A stretch of 64,000 nucleotides of DNA, from positions 7,880,001-7,944,000 of the forward strand of contig BRXU01000001.1 in NCBI GenBank assembly GCA_030267565.1, written 5' to 3'. Position 1 is the stretch's first letter; every line of letters begins with the position of its first letter. A program made the position numbers and the translations under genes. This document shows, in pieces, positions 55,201 through 64,000 of the stretch. This stretch comes from Pleodorina starrii. Lineage: Eukaryota; Chlorophyta; Chlorophyceae; Chlamydomonadales; Volvocaceae. The notes beneath the pieces were generated by a model that was not told the origin of the DNA, searched no databases, and saw only the letters and a list, made by a program, of their open reading frames with translations.

Positions 55201-56918
55201 CACCTGCGTGCCGTACAAGCCATGCGTCGTTTGCGAACCCATTCACACACATTCACTGCATGGAAAGAAACGTTTTTGCGTGCGGCAGCTCCTCTCACCA
55301 GGCGGTGGGTGTCCGTTGAAACCGTAGGACCAGTACAGGAACCTGCAGAGGAGGACACAAGGCGGGAGGTGGGGCAGGGCATGGTGGGGCGTGGACGCGC
55401 GATGTGAGGGGAGGCGAAGCTGCCATTTCCCAAGTCGGGGCGTCCGAGCGCTCCGAGGTCAATGGTATAGGAGCGCACGCTGCATGCACTATGAAGTCAA
55501 CCGCATGACGGTTTAAACACATGCGTACACAGAACATGTTCTTTGCTTCTGGACAAAATGGACGCTGTCCACAGACGGTGGGCGAACGAGTACTGTACGG
55601 AAAGAAGGTTGCCGGTCCGGTGTGCGAACGGGGGCGCTTCGGCGCGCTAGGCTTTCCGACATCCCGAGCGGGCTCGGAATCTCGGATGGGAGTGCCGACG
55701 CCGTGACAAGAACACGCCAACCACCTTCCAACACCTTCCAGACTACCGCCAACGGTTACAAGAACAACGATTGTAACTCTCCAACTATCATCACACCACA
55801 TTGATATTAAAACAAAAATAATTTTTTATTATCATATTTTGTTTTGAAGGGTAGGAGATAGATCAAGGAATAGCCAGAAAAACGTCCCAAAGAAGCACAA
55901 CAGCACAAACCCCACACACGACTATCTCAACTATGCTCCCCCTATATATAATAATATGGATATTCATTTCTGCTTTTCATCTTGCGAACGTCGGCGTACC
56001 CAGTAAGCGTCGAACCGACTGCCTGACCGACTGACGTACCGACCTGGGGAGTAAGCTCGCCCCCCCGACAGCACTCCGCGCCCCGGGCCCCACCAGACAA
56101 TGCAGATCTTATATTGGTTGCGTGCTCACTTACGTGAAAGGGTTCTTGCCGACGGCCGGGAAGCGCGTGGTGAACTGTTCGAAGGCCGTGTAGTTGAAAG
56201 TGATGTTCGGGGTGAGCGGGATGTTGATGTTGTACGTGGAAGGCAGACTGTCAGAGTGCTGCACCAAGCCATCCGTGAGCTCAGCGCCCACCGCGATGGG
56301 GACGGTCTCAGAGGTGTGGTCCTTGGGCAGGACGACGTAGGTCTGTAGGTATTCCTGGGGCCTCTGAGCGACACAGCGGAACACGGCGCACAGCGAAACG
56401 GCAGGGCTTAAACGTGCAAGTCAGGACACAGATGTGGGGCGTATCTTATGTAGATTCGTGCACGAGCGCCGTTGAAAACATGTCGCAAACGTAGTCCTTG
56501 AAGAAACGCGTTAAAGGGCAAAACCTAAAACATGTGCGCGTCCCTATAGAACCCGTCACTGCAGAGCGTAGCGTGCGATCGCGGGGCAGCGATCTTCAGG
56601 TGAGCTGCCGCCGTCCTCTTTTCCGGAACCCAAACCGGCGTAACGCATTTCATGAGACGTACCTTCGGGTGGTACACGCGGTCGCCGACCACTTTTACTG
56701 TCTTGGACTGCGCTCCTGCAGGTGGGGTAGAAACCATGGCGCATGCGTCAAACATGGCGTGCGTCTTGGGCGATGCACGGGCTGCTAAACATTGGGCTGG
56801 ATGATCTCTATAAGGCATTCCTATGGATACCATGGATCATCGCACCATATGGAAGTAAGACAAGCAGCAGGAGCACGGGCAGCAACGCCGCCAGCGGCGC
56901 CGGTAGGCACATTTTCAT
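52276..56918 (-). CDS. Predicted secreted TTHB210-like (DUF5602) protein, copy 2
   Basis: Ten exons identical in length to copy 1 (331 residues): 56846-56918, 56663-56715, 56134-56363, 55299-55342, 54995-55203, 54626-54649, 54017-54061, 53610-53711, 53272-53372 and 52276-52390. It has the same signal peptide, then EYLQTYVVLPKDHTSETVPI, NGHPPPGVYDVPHYDLHFM, GMGSHLFDF, FTQIYGQYNGWIPFFEAMI and the cysteine-containing tail. GHPPPGVYDVPHYDLHF matches the family motif better than copy 1, which has Phe for the third Pro. Exon 6 is only 24 nt. Its introns are short and lack the transposon, so this copy shows the ancestral structure. Several amino acid changes between copies with no frame damage suggest both are kept. 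It is probably extracellular or in the secretory path; function unknown. Confidence 0.8.
52631..52810. repeat. GGATGGGGGTGGGTGT minisatellite, copy 2 last intron
   Basis: Shorter and diverged counterpart of 37233-37532, in the last intron of the copy 2 gene. Confidence 0.88.
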
Positions 56919-59900
56919 AGTTGCGAAGTATAACTGCGCCTGCCTTGCCAAATGCAAGAGGAAAATACTTTTAAGTTTTGGAATGTCAAATAAGTACAAA
57001 TCCGAAAATCCTCAAGCTCGCCCGCCGTACAATTGTATATGTTCGTCCCGACCGCGAATAGACGGCGAATAACGAATATGTCGTTGTCGCTTCTTCCACC
57101 ACACTGCATGGAAATTTTGTCTAAGTATACTGGCCTGTAAATGACAACTATAGGTTGCTCAGTAGTCGCCGTGTCCATTTGGTAATGTGCAATGCTGCAT
57201 ATACCCCGTACCGAGCTGCTTGGTAGCTAACCATACGGCTTATGTTGTCCTAAAGTGCGCCCCTTGACGGATAACCGTTGTGGGGGGACGCATGTTACCA
57301 GCCATTTTGGCTCGTACACATGTAATGCCTCATGCCTCATGCCTCATATACCCCATACTTCTTCCACCTTTCCTCCCTTGTCTCCACCATAAATTTGCTT
57401 TCTTGATTAAGTTGTTATCATGCGCGGTCTTGCACCGAATGACATCAGCTTGGCTTCAATAGTACAGAAGCCATCGCTCAAAACCACATCACTGATGGTT
57501 CAGCTCCCTTCATTATGGTGGAAACACATCATTAAAACAAGTGTTCCTGCACTGAGCGCTATGATGGCGTAAACAATTCGCGCCCTCGCGTCGTGTTAGT
57601 GCCCCTGGTAGGCATGAGTGCAGGACCTCGACATTGTCGAGGTCCTGCACTCATGCCTACCAGGTTGCGAAGGACAGCTGCCAGGAGTAATTCCTTGATG
57701 TAGGTTCAGTGAAACTTATGAAACTGTGGCAGAACGGACCAAACTTGTGAAAACCAGTGCCCAACAGGGCCCGACCGCTGTCGATCCACGTCAACTGTGT
57801 AACTTCCCGGTCCTGGCGTAGGCCACCTACTGCCCTAAGCTGTCAGATCAGGCTTTGGATAAAGATGGAATGGTAATATGGGTGTCAATTTACTTCGCCT
57901 TGTGCCAGGAGGAGGTGACGCGGTGACCCTCTAAACTCTTTCAGTAAAACTCGAAACTCACGAATGCTGAAGATTTGGGGCCGCGCTGTTGTAGTTTTGG
58001 GGGCTCTGTCTTGTCGCTTTGGCTCAGTCCCCATGGCCCTTCCCGATCGACCTGCCAGAGAGCTTCCAATAGCCACCGGTTCCACCGGTTCAAAAGAATG
58101 AAGGGGACTTGTGCGAAGGGCTACAGCTTTTATGTGTGAACATGTAGCTTCAGCTTGCAGGGGGCCGTGTTCTTCGTGGGTTTGTGCGTAACGCCGGCAC
58201 ACCGTTGTACATAAGTTAGCGATACCGGTACATGGGCGGTACAGATGCGGTACACGGGCTTGGAGGGTGCAGCTGGCATGTTGGATGTGACTTGAATGGC
58301 TTGAATGGCTTGCATGGGTTGAAAGTAGGAATGGTTGAAATGCGCCCACGCGGGCTTCAAAACACGCATGATGAGGGCGACACAAGCTGTACGGGCAGCA
58401 AACGTAACGCGCGCGCGCGAGGTGCTGGTTGGTTCGCGCGATTTGCATCGGCTTCAAGGTCGCGTGAAGGCGGCTGAGATACGGTAGTAGAATCGGGCTT
58501 GGTGCGGCTGGACGCTGAGTCGGCGCGGTGGCAAGACGTAAGACTGTGGCCCAAAGTGGCCTTCAGAATGCGGCTTGGATGCGGCGGCAGGGATGCCATG
58601 TCTGGAGCGGCTGGGATGTGTCATGTCTGAAGCGTACGGCGTCGTACCGGTATCAGCGTCGTACCATGTCCGCGACGGCCGACGGTACCCTCATCACGAC
58701 GTCATGGTCCCGCCGGCCCAGCGCAAAGCGCTGTGGATGCCAGTTGCGAAGAGAAGGCATTTTGGAGGGCCACGAGTCCCGGGTGTGTGTGTGTGTGCAT
58801 CGCATTTGGGTCCCGTAAGGCAGCGGGGGGGGGGGTTGACGGACGCGGGGGGGGTTCTTGGACGCGAGGTGACACAGTTGCAAAGCATGTTGTGGGTGAT
58901 GGGATGCCAGAGGGAAACAGAGAGTTAAGAAGGGCCGCGCGTCGTATGTCGTATGCACCTGCGTGTGCTTGTCGTACACGCCAGGATGGGCGGTCATGTG
59001 TTTCGACGGACGCCACTGCGCCTTCCTCCCCCACCCCACCCCCACCCCCCACATACACATACACATACACCGGCAAGGACACAAGCGCGCAGGTGGGGAG
59101 GGTCCTACGCACAGCCCCGGCTGCTGGGTGCTGGCCCCCCATCCGAGTCGCCACGGCACAGCCGCGCAGCTGCGTTAGTTCGGGTTTTCAGCTTTTCAAC
59201 TCGACCACATCGAAAGCATTGAAAGTACCTGCATGACAGGAGCATTGCAACGGAGAAGGCCCGAATCCCTCCTGGGGCCGTCAAGGGCAAAACAATTCAC
59301 GAATGGATTCTAACCCCCGGGGTCGGCCAAACCCGGCCCCGGGACCGCTTAATCTGGAAGGTTCTGAGACCAAGGTTTGTCCCTACGCCCGGACACCCCC
59401 ATCCGTCGAGTCTGCCCGCCCAAGCCCTTGCCGTTCTCCACCGCCCAAGCATGTCCCCGTGCGTTGGCCGGCAGTTTCGCGATTGTTCGTCAGTGTCACA
59501 TTGCACCTATGAGTCCTGCGCCGAGCTCGGAGTTCCATCGAAGGCATGACACGACACACGCATAAACATACACAAACACATGTACACGCACACGCACACG
59601 CTACGCAGGGCGCAGCGTCGGGCCCTGTCAGACATGCGGTCACGCATACCGTACATACCGTACATACACACAAGACAGGCACGTGATGTGCTTCCCCCCC
59701 CCTCACATCCGAGCCTTAGCATCGAAACAGATAACAGACTCAAAAGTACCGTACGACATCAACGTGAGCACGCGCGCCTGCCCAAATGCTCACACAAGCC
59801 CAACCCCACCCCACATGCCACATCATATCCCCCCTAAAAGCGACGACGCGCCAAAACGCGCACCGGCGCATCGGCGTTCCCCCCGCCAAGCCCCGCGCCG

Positions 59901-61022
59901 CCCCGCCAAGCCCTGTCATTCCCGCCTACGTCACCATGCGCGCCCCGCCCCGCCCCCAGCAAGCGCGCCGCCGCGGTGGCACCCACCACCACCAACCAAT
60001 CGACCCAAAAGCAAACCGCCATCGCCACCCCGTGTGCAGCCGCCATCCGCCGCGCGAGCCCCCGATCAATGAAGTACTGCACCGACCGCAATGGCGGCGG
60101 ATCATCTGTCGTACTTTACCCACCCGACCCGCCACATCACGTCTCCACGCCTCTCCACGCCCAAACCCCAGCTGCCTCGGCCCGCTGTGGGCCATCCCCC
60201 TGTGAGATCCGCCCGCGCCGTGCCGCTACCAGGTCCGTGAAGTACCCGAACCTACCCGCGCGGGAACGGGCTGGACCCGACCCGACCCGCGAGGGCCGTA
60301 AAAGCCTTCCGTTGGAACCGGAAGGGCGAAGGAAAGCGAGATGCGACCCGTGGGTCTGTGGCTTGGAAGGACACTGCCGCGGCAGGAGAAGGGCGCCGCC
60401 ACCTACCGCCCGCCATTTATTCATTCATTCATCCAATCGTTCGTTCGTTTGTTCATTTCCTCATCTCCTACGGTACGCTTTCGTTCGCTTGACCTATGTG
60501 TGTGTATGGCACAGTGGCGCGCGCCTGCCAGCTCCCGGATGAGGAAGAAGGGCGGACGGGGTCAGAAGGGAAGGCGGTGGGATGGGGTTACAGGGAGGCA
60601 GGTGCGAGCCCTGGTCGGAGCGCGTGGCGGGCAGGGTAGGGCAGGGTATTGTGCCTGGCGGGCGGGCTTGACAGCGGCGCAGCCCTCGGGGCAAACCCCG
60701 CCGGCCGCCGCCTCTGTCGCCGCTGTCGCCGCTGTCGCCGCCGCCGCCTCTGTCGCCTCTGTCGCCGCCGCAGCCGCCACCGCCTCTGTCCCCAGCACCA
60801 CGACGGGCGGGGCAGTACCCGGCAGCCGAGCACGGGTGTCATCCTCCTCAAACCGGACCGATGATCGTCGTATGAGGACCGCCGTAGGCCAGGACCCGCA
60901 CACGGCGTGAGTCTCCCTCTCCCCGCCCCCATCCCCCATCCCCCCTGGAGTCACAACACGGCCGGACAGGGACCACGACGCTCGAGGGCACGAGGCGCCG
61001 CGTCACGCCGCGTCACGTGACG
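56919..61022. other. Gene-poor stretch right of the duplication
   Basis: 56.92-57.8 kb is the upstream flank of copy 2, including about 137 extra bases at 57208-57344 relative to unit 1 and a palindrome at 57604-57664. The rest is unique sequence with (CA)n-type and C-rich runs (59.03-59.07 and 59.55-59.6 kb) and GTCGCC triplet repeats (60.71-60.79 kb). Several short open frames exist; none has a family match that I can name. The right end should contain the 3' flank of the next gene. Confidence 0.5.
57604..57664. repeat. 29-bp perfect palindrome with ATT loop
   Basis: Arms at 57604-57632 and 57636-57664 are exact reverse complements (arm begins CCTGGTAGGCATGAGTGCAG). Unit 1 has only the left arm, in diverged form, at about 48.47 kb. 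Confidence 0.95.
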
Positions 61023-63656
61023 TCACGTCTTGAGCTCATAGTACTGCCCCGTGGCGCCGTCGTAGTAACAGTTGAGTACGGGATCGTACACCAGATCCAG
61101 CATCGCCTCGCCGCCGCCCGCCGCCACCACGCCCTGTCCCCGCCCGCTGCCCGCCGCCGCCGCCGCCGCTACCGCCCCAGCGCTCAGACGCAGCACCTGA
61201 GGGTCACCGCCGCCGCCGCGGCTGCCGCCGCCGCCGCCGCCGCTCTTCACGGCGGCGGCGCCGCCGCTGCTGCGGCAGCTCGCGAGGGGCACTCCCAGCG
61301 ACTTGCTGGCGGGGATCACTGGCGGCGTGAAGGCGCGGTACGGGTGCATCAGGTCCGGCGGCGTGGGGCGCTGGTCCACTCGGGCCCACTCATCGTAATG
61401 GTCTAAGCCCCGAATGTGCCCCGCAAGCAGAGCCTCCTCATCCAGCATCGAGTCAAGGACGTTGCGTGACGCCGCCGCGTCAGCGGCGGCGGCAGCGGCG
61501 CCGTCGTCGTCGCCGGCGCGACTGCCGCGGCGGTGCCCCGCCGGGGCCTGGAAACCCGCAAAGACCGCCGGGCCATCGCTGGCGCGCCGGATCGGCGGCG
61601 ACAGCAGGTCTTTGGCGGCGCCGCTGCTCCCGTAGGGGTTCGGGGGCGACGGTGTCTCCTCTGCCGTACCGCCGCCGTTGCCGCCGCCGCCAGCCGTAGG
61701 GGAGCTGGAGCGGGAGGCCCGCCGGGTCGCGCTGCCGCCACCGTCAACGCCGCCGAGGCCGCGGCGCAGGGACGGCCCCGGCGCGAGCGTGCCGTTGCCG
61801 CCGCCAATCTCGACGTCGGATCCGGAGGAGCCGCCGACGCCGCCGCTGCGAAAGTGCCGTGAGCCCAGCATGTCATCATCCTCATCCACTCCGAAACCAC
61901 CCCAAAGCCCCGCATTGAGCGTTATCGATTCCTCCACATCCACCTCATTTGAAGTGGTCGGCCGTTTGGGGCGCATGCCCCGCCCCGCCGCCGGGTTGCT
62001 GCCGCGACCGCCGCCGCCGGCGGCGGCGGCGGCGGCGGCTCCGCCGCCGCCGCGGCCTGCGGCCGCTGCGCCGCCGCGGCCGCGGCCCACGCCGCCGCCG
62101 CCGCCGGCCAGCGGCGGCAGCCGCTCCCGGTTGGCTTCGGCAGGTGGTGCTCCAGAGGGCCCGGGCCGGACCGGCCCTCGGGTCGCGCTGCTGGGCGCTA
62201 TGGGCCGCTGCCTCGCCGGAGACGGAACGCCGCTGGAGGATTGCTTCGGCGCCGCGGGCCCGCCCGTCCCTGACGCCCTCCCGCCGGCTGCTGCAGACGA
62301 GCCGCTCCCTGCCGCCGCCGCCGGCGGCGGCGACGCCGCTGACGACGGGGGCGGTCGCCCACCGGCTGCAGCGTCGTCCTTGCGCTGCCGCCCGCCGTTG
62401 ACGGCGTGGGGGCCCAGGCTGCTTGGTCCCGGCCCGGCGCCGCCGCCGGCACCTCCCCCCGCCATGGACGTCATCCGACGATCGCCGCCGCCGCCGCCAG
62501 CCCTGCTCGGTATGTTTGCTGGACTATTGCGGCCGTTCTGGCTAATCGCTGAGGCGAGGGCAGCCCGACCGGCTCGTGTGGGCGTGTCCACTTCTGGGCT
62601 TTGCCCGCTGCCCCTGCGGGTGCTAGGCGCCGGGGAGTAAGGCGCGGCAGCCGGCGTCGACGGCGACCGCCCATTGGTCCCGTCGGGTGCTGCCGCCGGG
62701 CCCTTTCCCGTACCACCACCACCGCCGCCCCCGCCGCCAGCTGCGCCGCCGCCGGGAAGCACCCGGCTCCGTGTCCGGGGCGCCTTCACCGAAACCGCGT
62801 CGGCGGTCGGCGGAGGCTGCGGCGGCGACGGCGCCGCCACCACCGTCACGACCGCCGTCGCAGTGGCCGCGGCTGCGGCAGCGGCGGCGGTGGCAGCGGC
62901 AACACCGACGCCCGAAGGCGACGGCGCAGGCTCCCAGTCCGAGTCCGAGCCGGCGTCGACTGGCGCGGCAGCGGTAGCTGCCGCCGCCGCCGCCGCGGCT
63001 GCGGCGGCGCCGCCGTTGCAGCCGCCGTTGCCGTACCTGTGCGTGTGCCCTATGACAGAGCTTATCCGCAGGTTAGAGGACAAGATGGAGGAGCCCGGGC
63101 TGCCATCGAGCAAGGGGCTGTGGGCTCCGAAGTCTATGGACGCCTCCATGCCGCCTCGGATGGTCAGCACGGAGGACAGCTGTGAAAAGGAGTGGGTGCC
63201 GCTGCCGGCGGCGCCCACCGCCGACGCCGCCGGCGACGCCGGGTAGTCCCGCGCCGCCGCGGCGGAGGCAGCCTCCGCCCGGATGTGCCGAAGCTGCGGC
63301 AACGACGGAGTGGCGGGCTCACCGGCGATGGGCCGCGGCCCGGCGCCGCCGGTGTAGGACGCCGGCGCCGCCGCCGCCGCTGCGGCGGCGGCGGCGGCGG
63401 GCGTCGCGGTGGCGGAGCCGACGGAGGGAGCCGACGGCTGGGGACGTGTGCGCGAGGGGCTGCGTGCGGGAGACTTCCCGGTGGGGGTGCCGGCGCTGCT
63501 GGCACCGCCGCCGCCGCCTCTGGAAGCGGGCGACGCGGTCTCGTGTTCGCTGATGGTGGGCGGTATGTGGCTGGTGTTTTGGGTGCGGCGTGTCGGCCGA
63601 GGCGCCAGGGAGGGCGACATGGGCGTGTCGGCGGGGGCCACGGTGTCCCCCAGGCC
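61023..63656 (-). CDS. Large last exon; C-terminus resembles CFAP20DC-type ciliary protein
   Basis: An acceptor (CATCGCAG, exon from 63656) opens a single 877-residue frame that ends in TGA at 61023, so this is the 3'-terminal exon of a gene continuing to the right. Most of it is low complexity (Ala, Gly, Ser, Pro). Conserved-looking islands are SFSQLSSVLTIRGGMEASID, NEVDVEESITLNAGLWGGFG, GHIRGLDHYDEWARVDQRPT, FTPPVIPASKSLGVPL and the end LVYDPVLNCYYDGATGQYYE. A YDPxLNCYYDxxTxxYYEL tail is what I recall from CFAP20DC (C3orf67) proteins. The N-terminal CFAP20 domain would be in the missing exons, so the name stays tentative. No signal peptide or membrane segment. Confidence 0.6.
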   Translation of the reverse strand, partial: GLGDTVAPADTPMSPSLAPRPTRRTQNTSHIPPTISEHETASPASRGGGGGASSAGTPTGKSPARSPSRTRPQPSAPSVGSATATPAAAAAAAAAAAPASYTGGAGPRPIAGEPATPSLPQLRHIRAEAASAAAARDYPASPAASAVGAAGSGTHSFSQLSSVLTIRGGMEASIDFGAHSPLLDGSPGSSILSSNLRISSVIGHTHRYGNGGCNGGAAAAAAAAAAATAAAPVDAGSDSDWEPAPSPSGVGVAAATAAAAAAAATATAVVTVVAAPSPPQPPPTADAVSVKAPRTRSRVLPGGGAAGGGGGGGGGTGKGPAAAPDGTNGRSPSTPAAAPYSPAPSTRRGSGQSPEVDTPTRAGRAALASAISQNGRNSPANIPSRAGGGGGDRRMTSMAGGGAGGGAGPGPSSLGPHAVNGGRQRKDDAAAGGRPPPSSAASPPPAAAAGSGSSAAAGGRASGTGGPAAPKQSSSGVPSPARQRPIAPSSATRGPVRPGPSGAPPAEANRERLPPLAGGGGGVGRGRGGAAAAGRGGGGAAAAAAAGGGGRGSNPAAGRGMRPKRPTTSNEVDVEESITLNAGLWGGFGVDEDDDMLGSRHFRSGGVGGSSGSDVEIGGGNGTLAPGPSLRRGLGGVDGGGSATRRASRSSSPTAGGGGNGGGTAEETPSPPNPYGSSGAAKDLLSPPIRRASDGPAVFAGFQAPAGHRRGSRAGDDDGAAAAAADAAASRNVLDSMLDEEALLAGHIRGLDHYDEWARVDQRPTPPDLMHPYRAFTPPVIPASKSLGVPLASCRSSGGAAAVKSGGGGGGSRGGGGDPQVLRLSAGAVAAAAAAGSGRGQGVVAAGGGEAMLDLVYDPVLNCYYDGATGQYYELKT

Positions 63657-64000
63657 CTGCGATGTCGTGTGGTGTGGTGTGGTGTGGGGTCATGTGAGGT
63701 GAGTTGGGGTGCAAAGACAAAGAACCCCGGCGGGGCCACCGAGGGGACGGGGGGTTTCGGGTGTGTGGTGGGTGGAGGGAAACCAAACCAAGCGATAGGG
63801 CTCGATAGGGTTCAATGGGTTACGGTTACGGTTACGGTGTGGTTTCGGAGCCGTTAGATTGGGTTACGGATGCGATTGCGGCCCGTTCCTCATCTAGCGT
63901 CCTCTCGCAGCCACCGAACGCCCGCGCCGTGTACGTAAGCGACGGCCCAGTCCCGCTGTCAGCTCCCCGGCCCCAGCCCCACCTCCCAGCTCCAAGCCCA
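63657..64000 (-). other. Intron and possible upstream exon of the 61-63.7 kb gene
   Basis: Upstream of the acceptor the minus strand has CACACCACACCACACGACAT as a pyrimidine/CA tract. A stretch at about 63,850-63,970 stays open on the minus strand (DSGTGPSLTYTARAFGGCER) and could be the preceding exon, but I cannot fix its borders. Three GGTTAC repeats lie at 63.82-63.84 kb. Confidence 0.3.

Larger units (their letters stand above)
48644..57800. repeat. Tandem duplication, unit 2
   Basis: Head-to-tail copy of unit 1 without the 6.1 kb element or the 834-bp and 199-bp insertions, about 9.2 kb long. Similarity to unit 1 ends near CCGACCGCTGTC at about 57.78 kb. It therefore shows the pre-insertion arrangement at three sites. 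Confidence 0.87.

Noticed and set aside
57198..57354. 137 extra bases in unit 2 flanked by CATATACCCC
   Set aside because: The unit 1 sequence at the matching place does not contain a clean single copy of the flank, and CCTCATG repeats at the right end could create the match by chance.
1..64000. tRNA or rRNA genes
   Set aside because: No B-box-like GGTTCGAATCC with an acceptor stem and no conserved rRNA blocks were noticed by eye; a tRNAscan run would settle it.

Overview
This is nuclear DNA of a GC-rich, intron-rich, flagellated eukaryote. The evidence is: exons joined by GT-AG introns, most with acceptors ending GCAG; long alanine, glycine, proline and glutamine runs in the proteins; abundant (TG)n and G/C-rich microsatellites; two retroelement classes; and axonemal genes (CFAP57, CFAP141, and a large exon that may be CFAP20DC-like). 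A green alga of the volvocine/chlorophyte kind fits best, but the phylum is an inference. Gene models were built by hand: exons were joined only where splice sites, codon phase and protein-family similarity agreed.

Left part (1-31.6 kb). CFAP57 (WD40 axonemal protein) runs leftwards from about 7.93 kb and leaves the window at the left edge; its introns carry a recurring repeat family. Across a roughly 1.1 kb gap lies a rightward gene for a mitochondrial-type ribosomal protein bL9 (9.03-12.38 kb). CFAP141, a small axonemal microtubule inner protein, is on the minus strand (13.45-14.17 kb). It is divergent from a 12-exon eIF4B-like translation initiation factor (14.73-23.07 kb). After 3.9 kb without a recognised gene comes a five-exon protein-kinase-like gene (26.98-31.54 kb) whose catalytic motifs are all degenerate, so it is probably a pseudokinase.

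Middle and right (32.2-57.8 kb). A head-to-tail tandem duplication (unit 1 about 32.2-48.64 kb, unit 2 about 48.64-57.8 kb) carries two intact ten-exon paralogues, on the minus strand, of a predicted secreted 331-residue protein that resembles the TTHB210-like/DUF5602 family. Each unit begins with a pentanucleotide satellite (GGGGT, GAGGT or CAGGT). Inside the fourth-exon/third-exon intron of copy 1 sits a 6,086-bp element with AGGGTTGGC terminal inverted repeats and a perfect 10-bp target duplication; copy 2 keeps the empty site. The element holds a long LINE-type reverse transcriptase frame plus a gag-like frame and a broken DIRS-like reverse transcriptase. Copy 1 also has an 834-bp insertion with interleaved inverted repeats and a 199-bp insertion with a hairpin.

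Right edge (57.8-64 kb). No gene is recognised up to 61.0 kb. Then comes the large last exon of a minus-strand gene whose C-terminal tail resembles, from memory, CFAP20DC-type ciliary proteins; its 5' exons lie at or beyond the window edge.

The genes are a mixture of housekeeping translation genes, ciliary genes and one expanding secreted family; there are no operons.
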